Origin: Clostridia bacterium | GTDB lineage: Bacteria; Bacillota; Clostridia; Oscillospirales; Acutalibacteraceae | Assembly (NCBI GenBank): GCA_017416485.1 | Contig: JAFQCH010000019.1 | Location: 1-64,000 of the forward strand | Direction of reading: 5' to 3' | DNA length: 64,000 nt | Position numbers and translations under genes: made by a program | Notes under the pieces: generated by a model | Database searches by the model: none | Told to the model about the DNA's origin: nothing | What the model saw: the letters and a program-made list of their open reading frames with translations, nothing else | Part shown: one piece after another, positions 16,126-24,616 of the stretch | Layout of the letters: each line of letters opens with the position of its first letter | Position numbering within the stretch: the stretch's first letter is position 1

Positions 16126-16476
16126 ATGAACATTGAAACGATCAAAAACCTGCTCGACGCAGAAATTCTTTGCTGTGAAGAGCATCTTGACACCACCGTC
16201 CATTCTGCCTGCGGCAGCGACATGATGAGCGATGTGCTTGCATTTGTCAAAGACCAGGCTGTTCTGCTGACGGGACTTGTCAACTCACAGGTAATCCGCA
16301 CGGCGGTTATGATGGATATGCGCTGTGTGGTCTTTGTAAGAAGCAAACGTCCGACCTTGGAAATGATTGAATTCGCAGAAGAAAACGGTATCGTGCTGCT
16401 TTCGAGCGACATGCGTATGTATGAAGCCTGCGGAACACTTTACACCAACGGTCTGGGTGTTTCCCAAAGAGCATGA
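16126..16476 (+). CDS. DRTGG-domain protein, first copy
   Basis: A 116-residue DRTGG-like protein, a small ligand-binding fold found beside CBS domains and in hydrogenase clusters. It contains AVLLTGLVNSQVIRTAVMMD and ends near LYTNGLGVSQRA. AAAGGGGTCAGAGAT precedes the ATG. It probably senses a nucleotide or redox signal for the operon. Its end overlaps the next gene by four bases. Confidence 0.8.
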   Translation: MNIETIKNLLDAEILCCEEHLDTTVHSACGSDMMSDVLAFVKDQAVLLTGLVNSQVIRTAVMMDMRCVVFVRSKRPTLEMIEFAEENGIVLLSSDMRMYEACGTLYTNGLGVSQRA

Positions 16477-16898
16477 GCGAATTTCTGAACTTCCACTTTG
16501 AGGTGGACGGCGATAATTTCGTTTCGGCAGGGCAGGCTTCGGTGCAGATGAAAAAAAATATGCGCCAGCTCGGTCTTTCCCCCGAAATCATTCGTAAGGT
16601 CTCCATCGCCATGTACGAAGGTGAGATCAACATGGTCATCCATGCCCACGGCGGTGTGGCAGATGTCAATGTATATGAAGATCGCATTGAAATTATCCTC
16701 GACGATAAAGGCCCCGGCATCAAGGATATTGACCTTGCCATGCAGGAAGGTTATTCCACGGCGAATGACCATGTCCGTGCACTCGGTTTCGGTGCCGGTA
16801 TGGGACTTCCCAACATGAAACGCTACACCGACGACATGAAGATTGAAACTGTGGTCGGTGAAGGCACAAAAATCACAATGTCCGTGAACTTAAGCTGA
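16473..16898 (+). CDS. RsbW-like histidine-kinase-type ATPase
   Basis: A 141-residue GHKL ATPase of the anti-sigma kinase type. The N box is YEGEINMVIHAHGG, the G1 box DDKGPGI and the G2 region GFGAGMGLPNMKRY. There is no phospho-acceptor His domain, so it would act as a Ser/Thr kinase or switch protein on a partner. It is a recurrent neighbour of sensory hydrogenases. It is translationally coupled to the DRTGG gene. Confidence 0.85.
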   Translation: MSEFLNFHFEVDGDNFVSAGQASVQMKKNMRQLGLSPEIIRKVSIAMYEGEINMVIHAHGGVADVNVYEDRIEIILDDKGPGIKDIDLAMQEGYSTANDHVRALGFGAGMGLPNMKRYTDDMKIETVVGEGTKITMSVNLS

Positions 16899-16918
16899 CA
16901 AAATAAAAGGTGATTTTT

Positions 16919-18223
16919 TTGAACGATTACAGACATTCCGTAGTTCTTGATAAGGAAAAATGCACGGGTTGCACCACCTGCGTGCGCCACTGCCCGACGG
17001 AAGCCATCCGCATCAAAGACGGACATGCCGAGATCAACACCAACCGCTGCATCGACTGCGGTGAGTGCATCCGCGTGTGTCCCCACAAAGCAAAAAAAGC
17101 CATGTGCAGCAAGTTGGAACACTACATGCACTACAAATGGAAAATTGCTTTGCCGGCGCCTTCCCTGTTCGGTCAGTTTGCAGGCCTTGACGATGTGGAC
17201 TGTGTTCTGCAGGGGCTTCTGGACATCGGGTTTGACGATGTGTATGAAGTGGCAAAAGCCGCTGAACTGGTTTCCGCCTACACCCGTTTGTACTTAAAAA
17301 CGGAAGGCATCAAAAAACCCGTTATCAGCTCCGCGTGTCCCGTTATTTCAAGACTCATTTCCCTGCGTTTTCCTTACTTAAAGGACAATCTGATGCCCAT
17401 GCTGCCCCCCATGGAAATTGCCGCCATACTGGCAAAACAAAAGGCAAAGGCTGAGCATCCCGAATTAAAAGATGAAGACATCGCAGTGTTCTTCATTTCT
17501 CCTTGTGCCGCAAAGGTCAGTTACATCCGCAACGGCTACGGGGATTACAAGAGCAACATCGATGTGGTCGTGTCCATGAGTGAGATTTATTTCCTGCTCA
17601 TCGGTGTTATGAAACGCGACAAAACCCCGACACTCGCCAGTGAATCCGGCATGATCGGTATCGGCTGGGCATCCACGGGCGGTGAGTGTGCGGCAATTCT
17701 CAACGACAATTATCTGTATGCCGACGGCATTCAGAACTGCAATCAGGTGCTTGATTCCATTGAAAACGGCAACATGCCGCCGCAGCTTGAGTTTATTGAA
17801 CTCAACGCTTGCATCAGCGGTTGCGTGGGCGGCATCATGACGATTGAAAACCCGTTCATTGCCAAAACAAGATTGCAGGCTGTGCGTCGTTACATGCCCG
17901 TTTCCAAAAACTTTTTACCGCAGGATACCGGTTTTATTCCACCGGAATACATCACCGAATCACTGCCGACTTACATCCCGATCTCCAGACTCAGCGACAA
18001 CATGGGCGAATCCATGCGCATGATGGCACAGATTCAAAAATTGCGTGCACAGCTTCCCAACATTGACTGCGGCGCATGCGGTTGTCCGACCTGCCGTGCA
18101 TTTGCAGAAGACATTGTCAAAGGTCTGATTCCAGGCATTGACCATTGTGTGGTTCTCGCACAGCGAAAATGTGCCGAAAAAGCAAAGGAGGAAAGCGAAC
18201 ATGACTGTAAATGCACTGATTGA
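16919..18223 (+). CDS. Sensory-type [FeFe] hydrogenase homologue (HydS-like)
   Basis: A 434-residue protein. Two N-terminal [4Fe-4S] motifs (CTGCTTCVRHCP, CIDCGECIRVCP) are followed by a hydrogenase H-domain and a C-terminal Fe-S domain (IDCGACGCPTC). H-cluster motifs are diverged: SSACP instead of TSCCP, SPCAAK instead of MPCxxK, and ELNACISGCVGG. Enough cysteines remain for an H-cluster, but an Ala replaces one L1 Cys, as described for sensory HydS. No PAS domain is present. The TTG at 16919 fits AAAAGGTGA better than the GTG at 16910 that overlaps it. It probably reports hydrogen or redox state to the flanking regulators. Confidence 0.85.
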   Translation: MNDYRHSVVLDKEKCTGCTTCVRHCPTEAIRIKDGHAEINTNRCIDCGECIRVCPHKAKKAMCSKLEHYMHYKWKIALPAPSLFGQFAGLDDVDCVLQGLLDIGFDDVYEVAKAAELVSAYTRLYLKTEGIKKPVISSACPVISRLISLRFPYLKDNLMPMLPPMEIAAILAKQKAKAEHPELKDEDIAVFFISPCAAKVSYIRNGYGDYKSNIDVVVSMSEIYFLLIGVMKRDKTPTLASESGMIGIGWASTGGECAAILNDNYLYADGIQNCNQVLDSIENGNMPPQLEFIELNACISGCVGGIMTIENPFIAKTRLQAVRRYMPVSKNFLPQDTGFIPPEYITESLPTYIPISRLSDNMGESMRMMAQIQKLRAQLPNIDCGACGCPTCRAFAEDIVKGLIPGIDHCVVLAQRKCAEKAKEESEHDCKCTD

Positions 18224-18527
18224 AAAATACGGTTTTTCGCCGCTTTCCCTGCCCGACCCTGACCGTGAAGTCAAAGGCTGCTACATCGGCGACCTTTTAA
18301 GTTGGGTCATGGGCAGAGCGCAGGCTGACAATGCTTGGATCACCATTATGTCCAACATAAACATTGCCGCCGTTGCTGCACTTTCGGATGTGAGCCTTGT
18401 GATTCTGGCAGAAGATGTGACACCCGATGAAAACGTGCTGAAAACCGCCGAATCGAAGAACGTGAACATTGCACGCACTTCCCTGCCCGCGTTTGAAACA
18501 GCCGTAAAAATCTCCTGCGATATATGA
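18201..18527 (+). CDS. DRTGG-domain-like protein, second copy
   Basis: A 108-residue protein with CYIGDLLSWVMGRAQADNAW and VSLVILAEDVTPD, like the DRTGG-type proteins of hydrogenase operons. The ATG at 18201 follows AAAGGAGG and overlaps the end of the HydS-like gene. It may bind a nucleotide-like ligand; no catalytic motif is seen. Its stop overlaps the PHP gene start. Confidence 0.75.
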   Translation: MTVNALIEKYGFSPLSLPDPDREVKGCYIGDLLSWVMGRAQADNAWITIMSNINIAAVAALSDVSLVILAEDVTPDENVLKTAESKNVNIARTSLPAFETAVKISCDI

Positions 18528-19264
18528 ACCGTTATTATTACGATTTTCACATCCATTCCTGTCTTTCCCCTTGCGGAGATGACGACATGACACCCAACAA
18601 CATTGCCGGTATGGGTGCACTGGCAGGATTGCAAGTGATGGCACTGACCGATCACAACACCTGCAAAAACTGCCCCGCATTTTACAAAGCGGCAAGAAAA
18701 AACGGAATCATCCCCATAGCAGGAATGGAACTGACAACAGCCGAAGACATTCACATCGTCTGCTTGTTTGAAACACTCGAAGATGCGTTACAGTTTGATT
18801 CATTTGTTGATTCACAACGAATCCGCATCAAAAACCGTCCCGATATTTTCGGTGAACAGCAGATCATGGATGAAAACGATGCGCTAATCGGACACGAGGA
18901 GTTTCTTCTTTCCAATGCCACTATGCTCACCATTGAGCAGGTGCCCGATGCGGTCGCTAAATACAATGGTATCTGTTATCCGGCACACATAGACAGAGAA
19001 GCCAACGGGGTCATTGCCACCCTCGGCACTTTCCCCGAAGAACCATACTTCGGCTGTGCGGAATTTCACGACAAAGAAAAGCAGGATGTTTACAAAGATA
19101 AATATCCGATTGTGAAAAACAAGCGGTTACTGGTCAGCTCAGATGCCCATTATCTGTGGGACATACGTGATAAAGATGCCTTCTTTGAGATTGAAGACGA
19201 GCCTTATTCTTCTTCTTTTGTCAGAGAACAGATATTCAGACTGCTGCGGGGTGAAAACAAATGA
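18524..19264 (+). CDS. PHP-domain metal-dependent phosphoesterase
   Basis: A 246-residue PHP protein. Metal ligands are visible in FHIHSCLSPCGD (first His pair), ALTDHNTC, GMELTT, YPAHIDR and LVSSDAHYLWD. Members hydrolyse nucleotides or small phosphoesters. In a hydrogenase operon it may make or remove a signalling nucleotide read by the DRTGG proteins, though that is inference. It overlaps both neighbours by four bases. Confidence 0.87.
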   Translation: MNRYYYDFHIHSCLSPCGDDDMTPNNIAGMGALAGLQVMALTDHNTCKNCPAFYKAARKNGIIPIAGMELTTAEDIHIVCLFETLEDALQFDSFVDSQRIRIKNRPDIFGEQQIMDENDALIGHEEFLLSNATMLTIEQVPDAVAKYNGICYPAHIDREANGVIATLGTFPEEPYFGCAEFHDKEKQDVYKDKYPIVKNKRLLVSSDAHYLWDIRDKDAFFEIEDEPYSSSFVREQIFRLLRGENK

Positions 19265-19809
19265 AAGAATTATCATTAAATATTCTTGACATTGCGCAGA
19301 ATTCCATAAAAGCAGGTGCTGATACAATCAAAATCGAACTGACCGAAAGCGGCAACCGATTTGAAATCCGCATTACGGACAACGGTTGCGGCATGAAAGA
19401 AGATTTTGTCCGCAATGTCACCGACCCGTTCACAACGACGCGCACAACGCGCAAAGTCGGGCTGGGCATTCCGTTGTTTAAACTTGCGGCGGAGCAAACA
19501 GGCGGCAAGCTTACAATCTCGTCAAAGCACGAAAGTGAACACCCGCAAGACCACGGCACCGTGGTAACGGCGGTCTTTGATCCGACCCACATGGACTTCA
19601 CTCCCTTGGGAGATATCGCTTCGACCCTGACGATTCTGATTCAGGGCAGCCCCGATATTCACTGGATCTACACGCACAGCAAAGACAACGGCAGTGTTTC
19701 ACTCGACACCGACGAGCTCAAAGCCGTTTTAGGCGATGTTCCGCTTGATACTTTTGAGGTTCTCGCCTGGATCGGCAATTACATCAAAGAACAATATTCA
19801 GGTTTATAA
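19261..19809 (+). CDS. Histidine-kinase-type ATPase domain protein
   Basis: A 182-residue GHKL ATPase. N box LDIAQNSIKAGAD, G1 box DNGCGM and lid region TDPFTTTRTTRKVGLGIPLF are visible; the last resembles HATPase proteins of this operon type. It has no dimerisation or His-phosphotransfer domain. It is translationally coupled to the PHP gene and is probably part of the same signalling unit as the RsbW-like protein at 16473. Confidence 0.83.
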   Translation: MKELSLNILDIAQNSIKAGADTIKIELTESGNRFEIRITDNGCGMKEDFVRNVTDPFTTTRTTRKVGLGIPLFKLAAEQTGGKLTISSKHESEHPQDHGTVVTAVFDPTHMDFTPLGDIASTLTILIQGSPDIHWIYTHSKDNGSVSLDTDELKAVLGDVPLDTFEVLAWIGNYIKEQYSGL

Positions 19810-19848
19810 AAAAATAATATACACATTTAAATGAAAGGATCTGTAAAA

Positions 19849-20214
19849 ATGAAGTCTTTAGCAGAACTTGCAGCAATCAGAGAAAAAATGCAGGGCAAAG
19901 TCGTTCTTCGTGAAGGCAGCGGCGACATCCGCGTAGTTGTCGGCATGGCAACCTGCGGCATCGCAGCCGGCGCAAGACCCGTCCTGAACGCTTTCGTGGA
20001 AGAAATCAACAACCGCGACCTTGCAGGCAAAGTCACCGTATCCCAGACCGGATGCATCGGCATCTGCCAGTTCGAACCCGTTGTTGAAGTTTTTGAAGCC
20101 GACAAAGAAAAGGTCACTTATGTCAAGATGACTCCCGACAAAGCAAAGGAAGTTATCGAAAAGCACATCATCGGCGGCAAAGTGATTGAAGAATACACAG
20201 TAAGCAATATTTAA
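19849..20214 (+). CDS. hndB: Thioredoxin-fold [2Fe-2S] ferredoxin, HndB-like
   Basis: A 121-residue ferredoxin of the HndB type. Cluster cysteines appear in GMATCGIAAGARPVL and SQTGCIGICQFEP. It carries electrons within NADP/NAD-linked [FeFe] hydrogenase complexes. The ATG at 19849 is preferred because GAAAGGA lies nine bases before it, whereas the ATG at 19831 overlaps that site. It begins a block encoding three structural subunits in the order HndB, NuoF-like, hydrogenase. Confidence 0.88.
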   Translation: MKSLAELAAIREKMQGKVVLREGSGDIRVVVGMATCGIAAGARPVLNAFVEEINNRDLAGKVTVSQTGCIGICQFEPVVEVFEADKEKVTYVKMTPDKAKEVIEKHIIGGKVIEEYTVSNI

Positions 20215-20234
20215 AGATTTTTGGAGGTATAAAA

Positions 20235-22031
20235 ATGGTTCGTGCTCAAGTATTGATTTGCGGCGGCACCGGCTGTACTTCTTCCGGCAGCGTCAAGCTG
20301 ATTCCCGAATTTGAAGCACAGATTGCAAAGAACGGTCTTGAAGATGAAATCAAAATCGTTAAAACCGGTTGTTTCGGTCTTTGCGAACTCGGTCCTGTTG
20401 TTATTGTTTATCCCGACGGAACTTTCTACAGCCGTGTAGAAGAATCCGACGTCAAAGAAATCGTTGAAGAACATCTTCTCAAGGGTCGTATTGTTGAACG
20501 CCTTGCTTACACCGATGTCGCAGCGGATGCTGTTGTCAAGGGTAATGTTTCCCTGAGTGACACCCGTTTCTATTCCAAGCAGAAGCGTGTAGCACTTCGC
20601 AACTGCGGTGTTATTGACCCCGAAAACATTGAAGAATACATCGCTATGGATGGCTATGCAGCCCTCGGTAAGGCTCTGACCGAAATGACGCCCGAAGAAG
20701 TCATCAAGACGGTTATGGATTCCGGTCTTCGCGGCAGAGGCGGCGGCGGATTCCCCACAGGTCTCAAATGGAGCTTCACCGCCAAGAATCAGGCTGACCA
20801 GAAGTATGTTGTTTGTAACGCTGACGAAGGCGACCCCGGCGCATTCATGGATCGTTCCGTTCTCGAAGGCGACCCGCACTGCCTTGTTGAAGCCATGGCA
20901 ATCTGCGGCTACGCTACCGGCGCTACCGAAGGTTATGTTTATGTTCGTGCAGAATACCCGATCGCTGTTGCACGTCTGCAGAAGGCTATTGACGATGCAC
21001 GCGCATACGGTCTTCTCGGTAAAAATATTTTTGATTCCGGCTTTGACTTCGATCTGTTCATCCGTCTCGGCGCAGGCGCATTCGTCTGCGGCGAAGAAAC
21101 TGCTTTGATGACCTCCATCGAAGGCAACCGCGGTGAACCGCGTCCGCGTCCGCCTTATCCGGCAGTCAAGGGTCTGTTCGGCAAGCCCACCACCGAAAAC
21201 AACGTTGAAACCTTTGCAAATATTCCGCAGATCATCCTCAAGGGTGCTGAATTCTTCAACTCCATGGGTACCGAAAAGTCCAAGGGCACCAAGGTTTTCG
21301 CACTCGGCGGTAAGATCAACAACACAGGTCTTGTTGAAATCCCGATGGGCACCACCCTTCGCGAAGTCATCGAAGACATCGGCGGCGGCATTCCCAACGG
21401 CAAGAAGTTCAAGGCTGCTCAGACCGGCGGACCTTCCGGCGGCTGTCTCCCCGCATCCCTGCTTGACATTCAGATCGACTATGACAACCTTGTAGCACAG
21501 GGTGCTATGATGGGTTCGGGTGGTCTTATCGTTATGGACGAAGACACCTGTATGGTTGACATTGCAAAGTTCTTCCTTGAATTCACGGTTGACGAATCCT
21601 GCGGTAAGTGCACCCCCTGCCGTATCGGCACCAAGAGACTGTATGAAATTCTTGAAAAGATCACCAGCGGCAACGGCACACTTGCTGATCTTGACGAAAT
21701 GGAAAATCTTTGCTACTACATCAAAGAAAACTCTCTCTGCGGTCTCGGTCAGACAGCGCCCAATCCGGTTCTGTCCACATACAAGCAGTTCAAAGACGAA
21801 TACATTGCTCACGTTGTTGACAAGAAGTGCCCCGCAGGTGTCTGCAAGAGCCTTCTTTCCATCGTGATTGAAGCCGACAAGTGCAAGGGCTGTACCCTCT
21901 GCTCCAGAGTCTGCCCGGTCGGCGCTATCAGCGGTACTGTCAAGAATCCGCATGTCATCGACCAGTCCAAGTGCATCAAGTGCGGTGCTTGTATTGAAAA
22001 GTGCAAGTTCGGCGCAATTTCCAAGAAATAA
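20235..22031 (+). CDS. hndC: NuoF-like NADH-binding flavoprotein subunit of the hydrogenase
   Basis: A 598-residue subunit (HydB/HndC type) that holds FMN and binds NADH; it is the likely electron-bifurcation site. In order: an N-terminal thioredoxin-like [2Fe-2S] domain, FMN/NADH motifs GRGGGGFPTGLKW and CNADEGDPGAFMDR, a [4Fe-4S] site ESCGKCTPCRIGT, and a C-terminal two-cluster ferredoxin (CKGCTLCSRVCP, CIKCGACIEKC). The length is normal. AGGAG-type site TTGGAGG precedes the ATG. It acts with the hydrogenase subunit and NuoE-like protein. Confidence 0.95.
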   Translation: MVRAQVLICGGTGCTSSGSVKLIPEFEAQIAKNGLEDEIKIVKTGCFGLCELGPVVIVYPDGTFYSRVEESDVKEIVEEHLLKGRIVERLAYTDVAADAVVKGNVSLSDTRFYSKQKRVALRNCGVIDPENIEEYIAMDGYAALGKALTEMTPEEVIKTVMDSGLRGRGGGGFPTGLKWSFTAKNQADQKYVVCNADEGDPGAFMDRSVLEGDPHCLVEAMAICGYATGATEGYVYVRAEYPIAVARLQKAIDDARAYGLLGKNIFDSGFDFDLFIRLGAGAFVCGEETALMTSIEGNRGEPRPRPPYPAVKGLFGKPTTENNVETFANIPQIILKGAEFFNSMGTEKSKGTKVFALGGKINNTGLVEIPMGTTLREVIEDIGGGIPNGKKFKAAQTGGPSGGCLPASLLDIQIDYDNLVAQGAMMGSGGLIVMDEDTCMVDIAKFFLEFTVDESCGKCTPCRIGTKRLYEILEKITSGNGTLADLDEMENLCYYIKENSLCGLGQTAPNPVLSTYKQFKDEYIAHVVDKKCPAGVCKSLLSIVIEADKCKGCTLCSRVCPVGAISGTVKNPHVIDQSKCIKCGACIEKCKFGAISKK

Positions 22032-22046
22032 GGAGGAACGGATACA

Positions 22047-23792
22047 ATGGCTGATGTAAATATCAAAATTAACGGCAAAGACTATACCGTTCCCGCCGGC
22101 AGCACCATTCTGACTGCTGCCCGTATGGCAGGAATTGAAATTCCCACACTTTGCTACCTCAAAGAAATCAACGAAATCGGCGCTTGCCGTATCTGTGTTG
22201 TTGAAGTAAAAGGCGCAAGAAGCCTTGTTGCCGCTTGCGTGTTCCCCGTAAACGAAGGAATGGAAATCTTCACCAACACCCCCAAGGTGATCGAATCCAG
22301 AAAGACCACTCTCAAGCTCATCCTCTCCAACCACAAGAGAGAATGCCTTTCCTGCGTGCGTTCGGGTAACTGCGAATTGCAGAAGCTCTGCCACGATTAC
22401 GGCATTGAAAACGAATATGCCTTTGCAGGTGTAAAATCCGCTTATGCAATCGACAACAGTGCTGCGCACATGTACAGAGACAACGAAAAGTGCATTCTTT
22501 GCCGTCGTTGCGTTGCTGCTTGTGAAAAGAACCAGGGTTGCGGCGTTATCGGTGCAAATGACCGTGGTTTCGACACCCACATTGCTTGTGCATTTGAAAA
22601 GCCCCTTGCTGATGTCGCATGTATCTCCTGCGGTCAGTGCATTACCGTTTGCCCGACCGGTGCTCTTTCCGAAAGAGATGACACCCAGAAGGTATTCGAT
22701 GCCCTGAACGATCCCGCAAAGCATGTCATCGTGCAGACTGCTCCCGCAGTCAGAGTCGGTCTTGGTGAAGAATTCGGCTATGAAATGGGTACTGTTGTGA
22801 CCGGCAAGCTTGTTGCTGCTCTTAAGGCACTCGGCTTTGACGGTGTGTTCGACACCAACTTCAGCGCTGACCTTACCATCATGGAAGAAGCTACCGAATT
22901 CCTCGGCAGATACACCAAGAAGGAAAATCTTCCGCTTATCACATCCTGCTCCCCCGGTTGGATCAAATATTGCGAAACCTATTATCCCGAATTCATCCCC
23001 AATCTTTCTTCCTGCAAATCTCCCCAGGGTATGTTCGGTTCGGTTGCAAAGACCTACTACGCAGAAAAGATGGGCATTGACCCCAAAGACATTTATGTGG
23101 TCAGCGTAATGCCCTGTACTGCAAAGAAGTTTGAAGCTGAAAGAAGAGAAAGCACAGCTGTTGAAGGTCTTGCCGACATCGATGCAGTTATCACTGTTCG
23201 TGAACTTGCAAGAATGATCAAAAAGGCAGGCATTCTGTTCAGAGAACTTCCCGACGCACAGTATGACGCTCCCTTCGGTCTCGGTTCGGGTGCCGGCACC
23301 ATCTTCGGTGCTACCGGCGGTGTTATGGAAGCTGCTCTTCGTACCGCTTACGAAGTTCTGACCAAGGAAGAACTCACGGCACTTGATTTCCACGATGTCC
23401 GCGGCGTTGCAGGTATCAAAGAAGCAACCTACACCATCGCAGGCAACGAAATCAGAGTTGCTGTTGTTTCCGGCACTGCCAATGCAGGCAAGCTGCTTGA
23501 AATGATCAAGAACGGCGAAAAGACCTACGATTTCATTGAAATCATGGCTTGCCCCGGCGGTTGCGTAAACGGCGGCGGTCAGCCCATTCAGCCCGCATCT
23601 GTTCACAACTTCCGTGACATCAGAGCAGAACGCGCCGCAGGTCTGTATGCAGACGACAAGGCTCTTCCCGTTCGCAAATCTCACGAAAATCCCGATGTTA
23701 AGGCGATTTATGACGAATTCTTCGGTGAACCCAACAGCCACAAGGCACACGAAATTCTGCACACTTCTTACGTTGCACGTAAAAAGTATTGA
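22047..23792 (+). CDS. hndD: NADH-dependent [FeFe] hydrogenase catalytic subunit
   Basis: A 581-residue catalytic subunit (HydA/HndD type) producing hydrogen from NADH and reduced ferredoxin. An N-terminal [2Fe-2S] domain has GACRICVVEV, a His-Cys cluster HKRECLSCVRSGNC, two [4Fe-4S] motifs CILCRRCVAAC and CISCGQCITVCP, then the H-domain with TSCSPGW, MPCTAKKFE and EIMACPGGCVNGGGQP. TSCSPGW instead of TSCCPGW is seen in bifurcating hydrogenases. It ends the operon, followed by two terminators. HydE, HydF and HydG maturases are not in this window. Confidence 0.96.
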   Translation: MADVNIKINGKDYTVPAGSTILTAARMAGIEIPTLCYLKEINEIGACRICVVEVKGARSLVAACVFPVNEGMEIFTNTPKVIESRKTTLKLILSNHKRECLSCVRSGNCELQKLCHDYGIENEYAFAGVKSAYAIDNSAAHMYRDNEKCILCRRCVAACEKNQGCGVIGANDRGFDTHIACAFEKPLADVACISCGQCITVCPTGALSERDDTQKVFDALNDPAKHVIVQTAPAVRVGLGEEFGYEMGTVVTGKLVAALKALGFDGVFDTNFSADLTIMEEATEFLGRYTKKENLPLITSCSPGWIKYCETYYPEFIPNLSSCKSPQGMFGSVAKTYYAEKMGIDPKDIYVVSVMPCTAKKFEAERRESTAVEGLADIDAVITVRELARMIKKAGILFRELPDAQYDAPFGLGSGAGTIFGATGGVMEAALRTAYEVLTKEELTALDFHDVRGVAGIKEATYTIAGNEIRVAVVSGTANAGKLLEMIKNGEKTYDFIEIMACPGGCVNGGGQPIQPASVHNFRDIRAERAAGLYADDKALPVRKSHENPDVKAIYDEFFGEPNSHKAHEILHTSYVARKKY

Positions 23793-23803
23793 GAATAAAA
23801 TGA

Positions 23804-23831
23804 AGGAGGATTCGCATGAATCCTCCTTTTT
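23804..23831 (+). terminator. Terminator of the hydrogenase operon
   Basis: AGGAGGATTC and GAATCCTCCT form a 10-bp stem with a GCAT loop, followed by TTTTTCC. Confidence 0.9.
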
Positions 23832-23846
23832 CCACATCAGAGAGTT

Positions 23847-23880
23847 AAAAGACCTGCAAACCGAAGGTTGCAGGTCTTTT
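23847..23880. terminator. Second, bidirectional terminator
   Basis: AAAAGACCTGCAA and TTGCAGGTCTTTT form a 13-bp stem. It lies between the hydrogenase operon and the convergent TetR gene and can serve both. Confidence 0.88.
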
Positions 23881-23882
23881 GT

Positions 23883-24458
23883 TTATTCCAATTCTTTCAT
23901 TTTTGTAACAAATGTTGCAATTATTTCTTCACAAGCATTTTCGCTGATGTTGTTTTCACCCTTCATCAAAGCAAAGAATGCAATCGTTAACAAAGAACCG
24001 ACTCTGTAGGCCGCAAACACTTCCCTTTCGACACTTACAATCCGTTTTGACTTGGCATAATAGGCGGAAAATTCAGCAAGATAAAAAGCCATCAGCCCGT
24101 CATATATAAGGTGAATAGCATCTGTATCCGGCTTGAGATTGTCGGCATTCACTTCTGTCATAAAACGCAGAAATGCATACACCTCGCGCACACAGTCTTC
24201 AAGAATGGTGGCAGCATTGGCCTTTTCCCTGCCGGTGCGTTCCAGACGCATTTCACGCACTTTTTGTCCGATGCAGTAAAATACAAAGTCCTTACGGTCA
24301 TTAAAATGCTTATAAAAAGTGGCACGGTTTATTTGCGCCGCATCACAAATGTCGGTTATGCTTAAGTTTTCAATCAAATCATCGGAAATCAACTCGAAAA
24401 ATGTTTCATAAAGTTTTCTGTTTGTGCGAATAAACCGCAGATCCTCTTTTCTTGCCAT
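23883..24458 (-). CDS. TetR/AcrR-family transcriptional regulator
   Basis: A 191-residue repressor-type protein. The N-terminal helix-turn-helix is visible in LSITDICDAAQINRATFYKHF (residues 34-54); the rest is the helical ligand-binding domain. It lies downstream of the SCP2/transketolase operon on the same strand but has its own TTGACA-17-TAAAAT promoter. It probably controls that operon in response to a hydrophobic ligand, an inference from family and location. A second TetR gene closes the facing operon at 34437. Confidence 0.88.
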   Translation of the reverse strand: MARKEDLRFIRTNRKLYETFFELISDDLIENLSITDICDAAQINRATFYKHFNDRKDFVFYCIGQKVREMRLERTGREKANAATILEDCVREVYAFLRFMTEVNADNLKPDTDAIHLIYDGLMAFYLAEFSAYYAKSKRIVSVEREVFAAYRVGSLLTIAFFALMKGENNISENACEEIIATFVTKMKELE

Positions 24459-24494
24459 TTCTCTTGTCCCTCTTTATGCGGATAGAATATTATT

Positions 24495-24523
24495 ATTTTA
24501 CACCACTATCTTTTTTTTGTCAA
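24495..24523 (-). promoter_or_regulatory. Promoter of the TetR gene
   Basis: On the minus strand TTGACA, 17 bp and TAAAAT. GATAG and CTATC half-sites flank the -10 region (24481-24510) and could be part of an autoregulatory operator. Confidence 0.7.
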
Positions 24524-24564
24524 TGTCCGAAATCAACAAATCAATACCGTTTTGTCGATAAAAC

Positions 24565-24599
24565 AAGGAGATTGTCCACAAAAAATGAACAATCTCCTT
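24565..24599 (-). terminator. Terminator of the SCP2/transketolase operon
   Basis: AAGGAGATTGT and ACAATCTCCTT form an 11-bp stem, with GTTTT on the minus-strand side, 18 bases after the stop codon at 24617. Confidence 0.75.
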
Positions 24600-24616
24600 A
24601 TTATTGTTAATATTTT

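Noticed and set aside
20211..23837. A very long open frame on the minus strand (over 1200 codons)
   Set aside because: It is the antisense shadow of the NuoF-like and hydrogenase genes, whose codon bias keeps that frame open. It has no ribosome site, and the encoded sequence is low-complexity Cys/Phe-rich without domains.
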